NCBI GenBank assembly: GCA_018398805.1
Contig: JAGFBZ010000722.1
Location: forward strand, 1 to 64,000
DNA: 64,000 bases
Direction: 5' to 3'
Source of the DNA: Hirundichthys speculiger
Lineage: Eukaryota > Chordata > Actinopteri > Beloniformes > Exocoetidae
Part shown: in pieces, positions 34,641-45,009 of the stretch
Numbering within the stretch: the stretch's first letter is position 1
Layout of the letters: each line of letters opens with the position of its first letter
Translations under genes and position numbers: made by a program
Notes under the pieces: generated by a model
Databases searched by the model: none
What the model saw: the letters and a program-made list of their open reading frames with translations, nothing else
What the model was told of the DNA's origin: nothing

Positions 34641-35254
34641 GATCTTAATACTATGTCTTGTGATAAATGTCATATGGCAAAATCAATTCTGCTATTGAGA
34701 TTGAAAATTTAAAGTATGTTGGTTCTTTAAAGAACTTAAAGATCACCACTTCTTAAATATACTACTTACTGCCTGGACTATTGCAATACAGTATTTTCTA
34801 ACTTTTCTCATTAACATTTATCAGATTCTTTAGCATGTAAGTACTTCTACACAATGTGACATCACTGAGTGACTGGCCAGAGGCGCAACATCTCTGTAAC
34901 TTTCAACCTCAACAGATAGCAGATTCAGGTATACACTTGATTTCTATTTTAATTGCATAATGTTTGAGGTAATAGAATACAAGTTTGGGAAATTTGTTTA
35001 CACAATTATTTTGAACATTAAAGTTCACATAAATGTGAAACTAGTGAGATTTTCCTTAAAATTACACAGAAAGACATGAGATTGTTAATATGGACATAAA
35101 CCTTGATTTAAACAAGCTTCATATTTACTTACAGATAATTATTGTCATTTTTTACGAAGAGAGCATTAAAAAAAGAGAAATGAACATAGTTTGTCATTTC
35201 TGGTACAATACTTTAAGAAAACAACTGTGTTGTAAAATTTACAAGAAATGTCTG

Positions 35255-35640
35255 TCATTTTACAGTTTTGGAGACTATTTTAAGAGGACAGTAAAGCCAC
35301 TGTAAAAATTTAGAGTTATTTACCGATAAATTAGGATTTTCTTTTTACAGTGCAGTGTCTTCTTCGTCTTTCAGAAATTCCCTTCCTCTCTGACCATCTT
35401 CTGCATCTTCCTCTGCCACACCAACAAAGTGCACATCGTTGTTCCCCACATCCGTCATTATACAGTTTTGGAGACTATTATTAGAGAACAGTAAAACTAC
35501 TGTAAAAATTGAGAGTTATTTACCGTAAAATTAGGATTTTTTTTTTTACAGTTTCTTCAGTCCCCTCCCATCTGACCATGTCTTCTGCATCTTCCTCTGC
35601 CACACCAACAAAGTGCACATCGTTGTTCCCCACATCCAGA
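35255..35640. repeat. Tandem duplication, 200-bp unit, two copies
   Basis: TACAGTTTTGGAGACTAT starts units at 35255 and 35455. Each unit contains CTGTAAAAATT, GAGTTATTTACCG, a T-rich ACAGT end and then CTTCTGCATCTTCCTCTGCC with CACCAACAAAGTGCACATCG. The unit joins the end of the ACTGTAAAAA element to flanking sequence, so the duplication occurred after that insertion. Confidence 0.9.
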
Positions 35641-36146
35641 AACCTCCTCCTTTTTTTATCCGTACAGTCACGAACTTCAGCATTTAACTCGCTAACTGAG
35701 TCCCGTAGAGCCTGAGACACAACTGTTGGGTTTAACAAACTCTCTGAGCGTCTCACGGTCTGATCTTGGGGTGTCGCAGTTTAAAACAGTCTTGCAGACC
35801 TCACATTCATCCAGAGCTTTGCAGACAAGTCTTTCTCTCCGCTGTGGCTTCCTCCAGTGTTCCCAGTAGAAGGTAGACAGGCTCTCCACCCGTCTCACCG
35901 TCAGTCGATCTTTTCCCGGCTGAACTGGCGGGAACACAACCTGGAAGTTCTTATGAGGTTCAGTCCATCGATTTTCTCCCCCATTTTGTCACTGCCTTTC
36001 TAATTGGCGGGAAGTTCGCATAGTCGCTTCAAAACTGGAAGATTACGTGAGTTGCAAAAGTCCCAAATGCAGCGGTGACGACCGGCTTCGACCAGTGCTG
36101 CCACCCAGTGGACGCCTTTTTCTCGCCGCACTTGAGTTTCCTCCAC

Positions 36147-36375
36147 TGCACAGGTCTTAAACTGATCCGTTAAAGGGCCGTGTGGCTGGCAGGTTTTTGT
36201 TCCAACCATGCAGCAGCACAGCTAAACGTTTTTTAGCCAATCAGCTAGTTGTCTTCACTAAAGGTCTGAATCAGTTCAGCTGATTGACTGAAACCAGTCA
36301 GCTGTGTTTCTGCACGGTTGGAACAAAAACCTGCAGCCACATGGACCTTACACGGATCAGTTTGACACCCCTGGG
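36147..36375. mobile_element. hAT-type MITE
   Basis: Ends CACAGGTCTTAAACTGATCC and GGATCAGTTTGACACCCCTG are inverted, and inward GCAGGTTTTTGTTCCAACC-type sequence is matched by GGTTGGAACAAAAACCTGCA. The flanks CTCCACTG and GGCTACTG agree at only some positions, so the 8-bp duplication is decayed or the boundary is off by a base or two. Confidence 0.65.
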
Positions 36376-36500
36376 CTACTGTTTCTCTAAGATAATGGCT
36401 GATTTCCTCCCTCCCTGGCATTGCGTTAACACACACCTGAATGCTCCAGACCAGCGACATGATAAAAACCTCTGCTTTTATGGAGGTGCTCACACCTGAT

Positions 36501-37552
36501 TGGTAGGTCAGTTAATCCAGTGGATTTATTTTTTTATGTCCTGATATTTTAAAGCTTCTATTTCAAAGATTTTTTTTTGGTTTTTTTTCCACATCTGTAT
36601 TTACACAACGGAGCCAAGTGCAAACATTACTGTGGCCACGATATTCAACAGATACATAACTTACAGCAGGAAGTAGCTCTTTTTTGGATGTTTTTTTTTT
36701 TTCCTTTTTGAACCAGAACCGGTGAAAGTGATTCTGTGTTCCGGTCCTTTAATAAAGGCCACGACGAGGACTTCAGAGATGAACTGATGAGACTTTGATG
36801 ACAACCTGCTTTGTTTGACGTCTGCGCTGAGCTCACAGTGCAGCTTTGAGTGCAGCAGAGGAGCCGTTCAACCACTAGAGGTCAGCAAATCAAGACTTTA
36901 CCTGCTGCTGAGCTGCCGTCAGCCAGATACAGGCTGATTCAGTTTGTAGCCCCTCACTATTGGCAGATTAGGGGTTAAAAAGCTGCATCTATTCATACAG
37001 ATGGATTCATTTAGTCTGAGATCATGCAGAGGGGGAAAAAACTGTCTGTCTGTGGTTGAGTTCGTTTCTTTAGAAAACGTCCTGAGACTCTGAAGCAGCT
37101 CTCTGAGCTTGAAAGGCTGGAAAGGCGGTCGAGGCTCTGAGCCATCTGATGCAGATGCAGCATCTCTTCATGATGAAAATAAAAGTCAAACAGAGAACCG
37201 CTGGGTGGAAGTTTTTAATTCCTTTTACATCATCAGTCTGTTGAAAGGCATCGGGGGACGTCCCTGCTGAGGCTGAAGGTTACGGCCCGTCAGCTCGTCT
37301 CTCTGAGCTCAGCCTGCAGCTGCGTGGAAAAAAAAAAAAAAAAAAAACGACGCTCTTCTTCATCCCGCAGTCTCTGAGAAGATGTTTTGAGGTTTGAAAT
37401 GTGAATTGTTTGCAAGAAATTTTAAAGTGGAAAAAAAAAAAAAAAAACACCTGTTGGGTTTTGGCAGCAGACAGTAACTGCTGCTCACAGCGACTCGGTT
37501 CACGCTCATACAGGCTTTTATCTGCGCCGCTGCTGAAAGTCTCCATCATGTC
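36501..37552. other. No gene recognised; A/T homopolymers
   Basis: Contains A runs at 37325-37345 and 37430-37447 and T runs at 36570-36590. No coding or repeat identity seen. Confidence 0.4.
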
Positions 37553-38574
37553 TAGGGATGGGAATTGATAAGATATTTCTGATTCCGATTCCATTATCGA
37601 TACTGTTTAACGACTCGATTCTTTATCGATTCTCTTATTGATTCTAATTTGGGAAAAAAGGATAACAAACAGTTTTATTATCATCAATTTTTTTTACTTA
37701 GAAGTCACGACCTTACAAACTCAACAGCGAGGTCAAAAGAGGCCCAAAGCCTGGATAACGTGTTAACTGTTGTAATATGTAACTGTGCAAATACACAAGA
37801 ATGTGGAACATTTTATTGATTTTTCCTAATAGAAATTTTAAAAAACTCTCCCTTTTAAAAGGATATATGAGCTCACTAAGCACTCAAAAATAATAATAAA
37901 GAAAGATAAATACTATCAAATACAACAGAACAGTGCATAGTACAAATCTGCAAATACTATTAAGAATTAACAATTCTTTTGCAGTAAAAATAATCATGTC
38001 TTCCAGCCTCTGAACCAGCCAGACTCTCTCTCATCACGGTCATCTTCTAAATGTAATGCAGAAGGCATTCGTTTAATAGCACAGCGTTAATGTTATAGCG
38101 TGTTTTACAAAGAAGCACATAGGCAGTGGCATAGCTACTTACCAGAGTTTCCCTCCGTAGTAATCGCAGAGGTGATCTTAGCTTGGCTACTGCCGCTGGG
38201 TTGAGATCCATCAGTCCGAAGCGTCAAAAACACGACACTCGTTATCACGTGTTGTGTGCGCTAATGTTTCTGCATGTTAGTCGTGTTCCCTCCCGACGCT
38301 GTTATCTCCACTTTACAATGACTGCTAGTTGCCTTGTTGCCATCTTTCTTTGGTGAAGTGAAGCCAAACTTTGGAGCGTTTGAACCTGGTGGGCGCCATT
38401 GTTGTTTACGACTCCAATGCGCATACTAAACCGACGTAACTTAATCACGTAAGTGCTTTCTGGAATTGACTGTGCGTAACTTGCGTAAATTACGTGAGAT
38501 TTGTGCTGGTTGGAATTGATAAGAGAATCGCTAGATAAACTGCCAAATGATTACATGGAATTGAAACACACGGA

Positions 38575-38614
38575 ACCGGTTCTCTACAGGAACCGGTTCC
38601 TGTAGAGAACCGGT
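38575..38614. repeat. Perfect 40-bp palindrome
   Basis: ACCGGTTCTCTACAGGAACC is immediately followed by its exact reverse complement with no spacer. It lies at the right subterminal part of the hAT element, next to the nested MITE whose target duplication CTCTACAG is one of the words in the palindrome. Confidence 0.95.
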
Positions 38615-38623
38615 TCTCTACAG

Positions 38624-39007
38624 CAGCCATTCCCAAACTTCAGAATACCACGGCCCAATTTGAAATATGAAAAACAAAAACTTTAATCACAACTGTGATC
38701 AACATACAAGACTGAGAGCTACATTCCAATATTAATGTAATGTATTAATGTATATTAATGCAATAAATAAGGTGACACTTGTCATATTAAGTTAAGATGA
38801 CTGTAGAATAACACTCAATTGGTTTGTTTTATTATTTCTAAATATTTTCTAAATCATGTAATAAATATTTTACAGTAATTAAAAACATATTTTAAAAAAT
38901 TGAGGATTTAAAACATTTTTTTAAATTTTTTAATGGCTTCTCATGGCCCAGCTCCAGTACCAGGAAGGCCCACCAGGGGGCTGCGGCCCACACTTTGGGA
39001 ATCACTG
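38624..39007. mobile_element. hAT-type MITE nested in hAT, exact 8-bp duplication
   Basis: CTCTACAG lies at 38616-38623 and 39008-39015. Ends are CAGCCATTCCCAAACTTCAG and CACACTTTGGGAATCACTG. The interior contains GTGATCAACATACAAGAC and CCCACCAGGGGGCTGCGGCC. A shorter sister copy lies at 40987-41170. Confidence 0.9.
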
Positions 39008-39040
39008 CTCTACAGGAACCGGTTCTCGATTCCAACCCTA

Positions 39041-39863
39041 ATCATGAGTGGACAACTACATACGGGACACAACAGCCCATTAATCTGACAGGGTTTTAAG
39101 GGTTTTAGCTGCATTTACCAGGTAACAGAGCAGCTTTGAGGTTTTAGAAATGATGTCTTCTGTTTTAAAACTGTAATTTGAGAAATATAAACCAGACACA
39201 GAATTGTCCTCTGGTATGTATGTCTGCTGTCTGTTTTTTTTTTCTTTTTTACTTGACATATTTGGCCTAAATGTTATCTCTAAAGGAAAATTCCAGCTTT
39301 AAATCAAGCGTAGGTCTATTACGAGATGGTAAAGAGTTTAAACTTTTATTCAAGAACAAAACAAAAAAATATATATATATAAGCAGCAAACTGGCTTTTA
39401 ACAGCAATCTGGTCTCAAGACTCAAAGTCCATTTAGGTGGTAGCGTTGATAAGTTCCCTACTGGCGAACAAGGTCATTTTAACTTTGTGAGTGTATTAAA
39501 AAGGACTGTTTGTACAGAAATGTTCTCCTGTTTTCTGCTACAGTCATAAGTCTGTTCGAGTCACCTACCAATATCACGAAGTAACTGAATGTATTTGTGA
39601 TAAAATGGGCAGGAAACAGAAGCACAGTGTTCTGTTTTGGATAGAAATTAAAGCTGGTCCTTCTATAAAACACTGAAAAACAACTTCACAGAGGAGACCT
39701 GAGCTCCAGCTTTTTACCGCCTCAAACACGTCGAGAGACAGAGACCAGACGTCCAGAGTAGATTCCTGGTCTGAGTGACGCCGTCAGAATATCCGGTCCG
39801 ACTCACCGGTGCTCACCAGGGTGCACTCAACCCAGACTCCTCTGGAAAACTGAGCACATGACT
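39041..39863. other. No gene or repeat recognised
   Basis: A+T-rich with a TA run near 39368-39380. Nothing identifiable. Confidence 0.4.
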
Positions 39864-40297
39864 GCAGGGTTATAGTAGTTTTGTGGATTTTCCATTAGTT
39901 TTAGTTTTTATTTCGTTTTTAGTTTTGTTTTTCCAAATTCAGTTAGTTTTAATTTGTTTTTAGAGCAGTTTTGCTAGTTTTCATTCGTTTTTGTTTTGAA
40001 ATACTTAGTTTTGGTTTAGTTTTTATTAGTTTCAGTGTTAGTTTTAGTTTTATTTTTTAAATTAGGGTTGTAATTTTGGTTGGAGTGAAGCACTGAACTT
40101 TTTGAAGGCTATCGAATCACATAGTTGTGTTTACATTCTGGTCTCAATAAACATTTATCAATGCATCTTCCCTCTTGTGGTGTTCCTGCGTATTTACTGA
40201 CCAGCAGCTATCTGGTCGCCGTGGAAACAGTCCATTATAGTTGCAGTTTTCTCCCGTTCCTTCCCAACACTGACTGGCCTGCAGCTGTAGCTTCTGT

Positions 40298-40456
40298 TTC
40301 CAGGGGGTTAGCTTAGGCTAGCTTATCCAGCTAGTCTTGGTTAGCCTTCTTTCCAGGGGGCTAGCTTAGGCTAGCTTATCCAGCTAGTCTTGGTTAGCCT
40401 TCTTTCCAGGGGGCTAGCTTAGGCTAGCTTATCCAGCTAGTCTTGGTTAGCCTTCT
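40298..40456. repeat. Tandem repeat, 53-bp unit, three copies
   Basis: Units begin TTCCAGGGGG at 40298, 40351 and 40404 and contain TAGCTTAGGCTAGCTTATCC and AGCTAGTCTTGGTTAGCCTT. The first unit differs by one base near its start; the others are almost identical, so the expansion is recent. Confidence 0.95.
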
Positions 40457-40637
40457 TATGTGAGCTTTTCACATGGACTTTCAGATTTGTGGTTTTTTTC
40501 CCCTTCAGAAGTATTCCACACATTGTATCACCTGCTTCTACAACAAGGCACTTATTTTTATCGTTAACACAGTCATAGTCAAAGAAATCCCAAACAGGAC
40601 TGTGCCGCTTTCTCCAAACTTTTGCCGCAACCATCAC
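40437..40637 (-). pseudogene. BED zinc-finger exon of a hAT transposase
   Basis: The 66-residue frame reads KRHSPVWDFFDYDCVNDKNK, then CLVVEAGDTMCG, then GKKTTNLKVHVKSSHKK. The Trp-Asp-Phe-Phe start and the Cys, Cys, His, His set (C-x9-C, then H-x4-H) are the BED fold signature. It begins at a methionine pair, and its end runs into a 53-bp tandem repeat instead of a transposase core. Confidence 0.75.
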
Positions 40638-40986
40638 TGCTGATCTTTTTTTTTTTTTTGTTTTTTTTTTTTACGGTTGTTGTTGTACAGCGGAGCGAAG
40701 TTAATAGATTTCAAAGTTTATGAGGAAAAAAAAATACAAACATGAAAACGAAGGACGTTCTTGACATTATTATAGTTAATTTTTGTTTATTGTATAAACA
40801 CATAATACAGTTTCAGTTAGTTATCGTTTTTTAAAACGCTCTCGTTTTTATTTTATTTCAGTTAACGAAAATGTTTTTACAATTCTAGTTTTTTGTTATT
40901 TTAATAGTTTTCTTTAACGATAATAACCTTGCATGACTGCAGCTGTGAGATCCTCACACCAGCTACCTACAGAGTAGACTCTACAT

Positions 40987-41170
40987 CAGCCATTCCCAAA
41001 CTTCAGAATACCAAGGCCCAATTTGAAATGTGAAAAATCTCCGCAGCCCACCGAAACCTTTAATCACAACTGTGATCAACATACAGAACAAGGAACCATG
41101 ATCCGATATTAATGTAAGGGGTCAACAAATAAGGTGACACTTGCCCCGGCCCACACTTTGAAAATCACTG
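40987..41170. mobile_element. hAT-type MITE, short sister of 38624-39007
   Basis: CAGCCATTCCCAAACTTCAG is shared with the other copy, as are TTTAATCACAACTGTGATCA and the end GGCCCACACTTTGAAAATCA. About 200 bases of the interior are missing compared with the longer copy. The flanking 8-mers CTCTACAT and CTCGAGAG are only partly alike. Confidence 0.8.
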
Positions 41171-41221
41171 CTCGAGAGTATACAGTGTGCATGTAGACAG
41201 AGAAAGTTCTCTGCACCTCTA

Positions 41222-41815
41222 TGATTTTGAAGCAATACCACCCCTGACCACATGGAGGCGCACACATCAGCTGTGCTGACACAAGAGACACAGGTCCGAT
41301 AAGCGACTTGAACTCACTATATATAGATGGCATTTTTGCCTCTTTTGCTCAGCTTCAGAGCTTCTATAGCATTCCAGCCTCTAATCTTTTCAGATACTTT
41401 CAAATACGTGAATTTACAAAAAAATATATACCTAACTTCCACATCAAACCCTGCCATGAAACTCTAAATACAATAAACAAATTTAGCCCCCTTGAAAAAG
41501 GAGCGGTCTCATATTTCTATCACTCTCTTCTAAAGTTGACTCCAAAAGATTCCTCTGCTCACAGACAGGCGTGGGTTAATGAGCTAATGATAAATGTTTG
41601 TCAATATGTGCTATGTTCTGTTTATAATCATAAAAATAAAAAAAAATATATATATATATAAAAAAAAGAGACACAGGACCAACTCTGCACCAGGGATAGG
41701 TGGAAGCTGTAATACCACTTTATCCCACTGGTGGTGCACTTTGTTGGGTTTCACACTGAGCTTCTTGTGATGTGCTGCCTCCATGTGGTCAGACGTGGTA
41801 TTGCTACATAGAGTA
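41222..41815. mobile_element. Possible MITE that received the L1-like insertion
   Basis: AAGCAATACCACCCCTGACC and ACATGGAGGC (41230-41262) are inverted at 41778-41805 as GCCTCCATGTGGTCAG and ACGTGGTATTGCT. Removing the L1-like insertion leaves about 210 bases between the inverted ends, a MITE-like size. The outer boundary and target duplication are not clear. Confidence 0.45.
41295..41665 (+). mobile_element. Truncated L1-like LINE insertion, prematurely ended
   Basis: AAGAGACACAGG flanks both sides (41283-41294 and 41666-41677), a long duplication typical of LINE insertion. The insert encodes LYIDGIFASFAQLQSFYSIP, ASNLFRYFQIREFTKKYIPN and LIKLTPKD-type sequence of an L1 ORF2 C-terminal region, then stops soon after and runs into AATAAAAAAAAATATATA. 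The usual rest of the protein and a 3' untranslated region are missing, so the template was probably cut and polyadenylated early. Confidence 0.75.
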
Positions 41816-43264
41816 TCTTCAAATATTCATTAATTGCTGCAACAAAAGCGGGAAAACAACACTGTACAAATACTCCTTCAGTAGCTCTGCGGTTCCTGGC
41901 TGTGACTCACTTTACTCCAACTCTATATTTGTATCTAATGCTGAAAACAATCATAAATATCCTCTGGGGCAGCACGGAGGAAGAGCACGTTATTTTGTTG
42001 GCAGTTTCTCAGTTGACTGATGCAGAAGCTCCGTCATGTTTGTTTTTTCAAACCTGTAACTGTGCAAAAGTAATTAAGAAGACAGTTACGAGTCAACGCC
42101 TCTGAAGTCGTGGTTCTGTCAAAGGTTAGAATATTTGTTTTTAATTAAAAACAATACAGAGCTTTCTTATAGGGCAAATAAAACCAGGAATTCCTGCTAC
42201 ACAATTCTTAATTATGAACAAACTGTGAAGTCTGAGTGATGATGATGTCAGAGTCTTATATTTCCTGATGGAGACTGTAATTCTGATGTACTGATATTAT
42301 GCAGGGGAACAGGAAATGTGATGAGGAGGTGCTAAATGCTCCATAAATCTGCGTTTAAGGTGACAGTTTCATTCAGAGGGAGGTTTTCCTCAATAACATT
42401 GAGGTTGTTCAGGTTCATGCCTCAGACAGATAGAAGGAAAGACGGATGGACGGTCGTACTGAGGCACAGAACAGACCAGAATGACCTCATCAGGTCTGAT
42501 TGGTTGAGGATCATTTACGGGCTGGGCAGGACAGGAAACGACGCACCGGGAACGCGCAGGCGATGGATACGCGCTCCCGCTGAGTTTTTTGGGATCGGGC
42601 GCAGGGCTGACACAGTTAAAAAAAAAAAAAAAAAAACAGGAACACCGGAAGTTCAGCAGTTACAGCTTCAAAATAAAAGAAGACATTTGAAACCCTTCAT
42701 AAAATATAAAATGTAGAGCTCAGTTTTTGTGCCACGCCACAGCTGCAAAGTCTGAAAATATCATGAAAAAAAATCAGGGGGAAAAAAAGCAACATAAGAT
42801 GGAGAAATATCTTAGTTGATGTACATTTAATAAATTGCCGAAAACATTGTCATAGACAGCATAATCAGACTGATGTGCCAGATGCTTATCTGACTAGATG
42901 CTACATTACTGGGAAGATAATTGAAGATTCATTAAAACCAACAATCAGAATCTGTAACAGACACAATCTTATCCATGTCAGCTATTCAAATTGTTTGCCT
43001 TATTCAATAAGTGACCCTAAATAGGTAATCTGTGTTTTCCAACACTCATTCAATATTATGTACACTTTCATAAAAATAGATTCAATATCTAAGCCGAACA
43101 AAAAGCTTGTCAGTGAACCAAAACAAAACAAAACTTAGATAACTGCTTATAACACAGGTTACAGGTTAATATATGTTCATTCTAATACATGTTTAATTAA
43201 TTGTGATATTAATTTGAGGTCAACTGATCAACTTTTCCTGTTAATTCTTTATTTTTTTAACCTA
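41816..43264. other. No gene recognised
   Basis: Contains an A run at 42618-42636. Open frames such as 42336-42716 have no domain and cross the A run, so they are not believed. Confidence 0.4.
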
Positions 43265-43629
43265 CAGTCATGGAAAAAATTATTAGACCACCCTTGTTTT
43301 CTTCAGTTTCTTGTTCATTTTAATGCCTGGTACAACTAAAGGTACATTTGTTTGGACAAACATAACGATAACCACAAAGATTGCTCATAATAGTTTTATT
43401 TAAGAGCTGATATCTTACCATTTTCCATGGTTTTCTTGATTATAACCTAAATCACTTAAGTTTTTACATCAATAGCTATGGCGTTGTACTGCCAAAAACA
43501 CTGCTTTTATGCATTCAGTGTTTTCTTTTCTGTCTGTTTTAGTCACATGATGACGTTTAGTGGTACCAGGTATTAAAATGAACAAGAAAGTGAAGAAAAA
43601 AAGTGGTCTAATAATTTTTTCCATGACTG
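43265..43629. mobile_element. Tc1/mariner-type MITE with long inverted repeats
   Basis: TA (43263-43264 and 43630-43631) flanks CAGTCATGGAAAAAATTATT and its inversion AATAATTTTTTCCATGACTG. The inverted arms extend about 75 bases, through TTCTTGTTCATTTTAATG and CATTAAAATGAACAAG-type words. There is no coding sequence in its 365 bases. Confidence 0.9.
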
Positions 43630-44242
43630 TATATCCAAGTTTCCCTAAGAAGTCACAAGCACATCTCTGAAGGTGTGCGTTGCGGCAAAGCTCAGCTTGC
43701 CTTCCTGCAGTTTTGAAGTGCTTTTATTGTGAAGGTCCCGGCCGGAAGCGGCGCGGTCTCGTGCCTCCAGCTCGACTCTCCTGGAACCGCGTCGGGATCC
43801 AGTGTGGAAGGCAGGCGGCAGGGGGAAACCAGCAAAACCTGGGATATATCTGGGGAAAACAGCACTCGGTGGGAAAAACCGGGTCCGAACCGGCAGAAAT
43901 CGCGGCGAGACTCCGTCCGTCACCCCGCGGACGCCTCTGCACCGTCTCCCCCGCTGCGGACCGCGGCTCTCTCCCCCAGAACCGTCCCTGGATCCGCTCA
44001 GTGAGTAGCTCCGGTCCTCCTCACCTCAACGCATCCGCGTCCGCGTCCGCCGCGTCTCTGCTGCAGTTTTTACGCCAGACGTGTTTTTCTAAGCGCCGCT
44101 AACGGGGAGCGGATCTAGTTAATCAGCATCCGTTAACGCCAATTAATCCCGTTAGTCCGTGAATGGAGGGGGGGGAGGAGGGGGGGGGCAGAGAAAGGGC
44201 TCTCATTCACCTCAGCTGCTTTAACGCCTTTCACTTGCGGCT

Positions 44243-44300
44243 GCACACACACACACACACACCACACACACACATTCACAGGGCCTGTGTGTGTGTGCGC
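44243..44300. repeat. CA/GT dinucleotide microsatellite
   Basis: A CA run at about 44245-44278, interrupted, is followed within 10 bases by a TG run (44286-44298). It lies inside the CpG-rich region. Confidence 0.9.
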
Positions 44301-44342
44301 CGTTGTTCGGTGTGCGCGTGCCGGCCGCCGCGGGGCCTCCGG

Positions 44343-44436
44343 GGGAGGAGCGGCTGCAGACGGCCGGCCTGGAGGCGCAGGTCCTCCCGGGGAGGAGCGG
44401 CTGCAGACGGCCGGCCTGGAGGCGCAGCTCCGCCGC
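44343..44436. repeat. GC-rich tandem duplication, 47-bp unit, two copies
   Basis: GAGGAGCGGCTGCAGACGGC followed by CGGCCTGGAGGCGCAG occurs at 44345 and again at 44392. The copies are identical over about 40 bases. They lie in the CpG island. Confidence 0.9.
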
Positions 44437-44652
44437 GGAGCCGCAGGTTGACAGCGGCTTCCCAGCAGCGCGGAGGCCGGCGGGCGTGCTGGCTGACACG
44501 AGCAAGGCGTGGCGTCCAGACGGCTATTACACATGCACATGGGCGTGTCCCCCTACCCCCCCACCCCCCACCCCCCCCCACCCCAGCAGCTGCAGCAGCA
44601 GCACTACTGACTTTTAACACCTCCAATCCAATCACAGCCGTCTGTGAGCTCA

Positions 44653-44670
44653 GGTGATGACGTCATCACC
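44653..44670. promoter_or_regulatory. Perfect 18-bp palindrome with full cAMP-response element
   Basis: GGTGATGACGTCATCACC is self-complementary and centres on the consensus CREB/ATF site TGACGTCA (44658-44665). It is about 130 bases beyond the CpG island, where such sites are often functional, but binding is not shown by sequence alone. Confidence 0.55.
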
Positions 44671-45009
44671 GCCTTTATTTGTGACGCTGTTTTCTCATCA
44701 GGGGTTGCCCCCCCCCCCTCCATGCTTCTATTAGAAGTGATTTTAGATTCATCCTCATCAGACATGCAGGCCCCACCATCTGTCTGCCCCCCACCACCAC
44801 CACCTTCCCCTCCACTCATCATAGACCGTTTTAACAGCCGTGAGTTTGATCCAGGTGAACCTGTTTCCTCCCGCTGGTGAATATTTGGGATTATGCACAG
44901 CATGAAGAACAATGTACCGGATTGAATGGAACCAACAGGAATATTAATCCCTAAAGGGAAATTACAGTAGGGTTAGGGTTGAAAGGTCTAAAGCAGGTTT
45001 TCCACCTGC

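Larger units (their letters stand above)
33703..35658. mobile_element. Insertion with ACTGTAAAAA-type ends inside the Tc1 relic
   Basis: The left end CACTGTAAAAAAAAAT is mirrored by ATTTTTTTTTTTTACAGT near 35545, and GTAATTTTCCAGCAGCT / TTACCGTAAAATTAGG are typical inner words of a fish nonautonomous hAT-like group. The interior is itself a patchwork: a tandem array at 33836-34070, a separate repeat at 34080-34270 continued at 34550-34640 and a 200-bp duplication at the right end. Confidence 0.5.
33480..36500 (-). pseudogene. Tc1-like transposase relic, split by a 2-kb insertion
   Basis: The minus strand carries two parts of one decayed Tc1-like element. The 3' part (33710-33480) includes a VLWTDETNT box, the region of the second catalytic aspartate family motif, and KHSGGRVMI. 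The 5' part (36480-36370 and 35940-35655) contains blocks such as CTCAGAGCGTGAGACGG-type text and the leader around GCATTGCGTTAACACACACC (36418). Between them lie 33703-35658 (foreign) and a MITE at 36147-36375. No intact frame remains. Confidence 0.6.
37553..39040. mobile_element. hAT-type element, 1.49 kb, nonautonomous
   Basis: Starts TAGGGATGGGAATTGATAAG and ends TCGATTCCAACCCTA, imperfectly inverted. The flanks are ATCATGTC (37545-37552) and ATCATGAG (39041-39048), an 8-bp duplication with two changes. Subterminal ATTATCGATACTGTTTAACG and repeated CGATTCTTTATCGATTC are typical of this group. It carries a 40-bp perfect palindrome and a nested MITE near the right end. No transposase frame was found. 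Confidence 0.8.
39864..40932 (-). mobile_element. hAT-type element with BED zinc-finger exon
   Basis: Starts GCAGGGTTATAGTAG and ends ATAATAACCTTGC, inverted at the outer 10 bases. ATGACT repeats directly outside both ends (39858-39863, 40933-40938). The subterminal regions are long stretches of TTAGTTTTTATT-type words. The minus strand encodes a BED zinc finger, the DNA-binding module of hAT transposases. The catalytic part is missing, so the copy is nonautonomous. Confidence 0.75.
43736..44520 (+). promoter_or_regulatory. CpG island, candidate promoter of an unseen gene
   Basis: CpG density rises sharply here compared with the surrounding A+T-rich DNA (for example GGAAGCGGCGCGG, GCGTCGGGATCC, ACCGCGGCTC, CATCCGCGTCCGCGTCCGCC). 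A plausible noncoding first exon could end at 43999, where CCGCTCA is followed by GTGAGTAG. I could not identify any coding exon downstream, so orientation and gene are unknown. Open frames across the island have no domain. Confidence 0.45.

Noticed and set aside
43680..44102. 140-codon open frame in the CpG island
   Set aside because: Long frames are expected by chance in GC-rich DNA; residues show no domain, and the more likely role is noncoding first exon and promoter.
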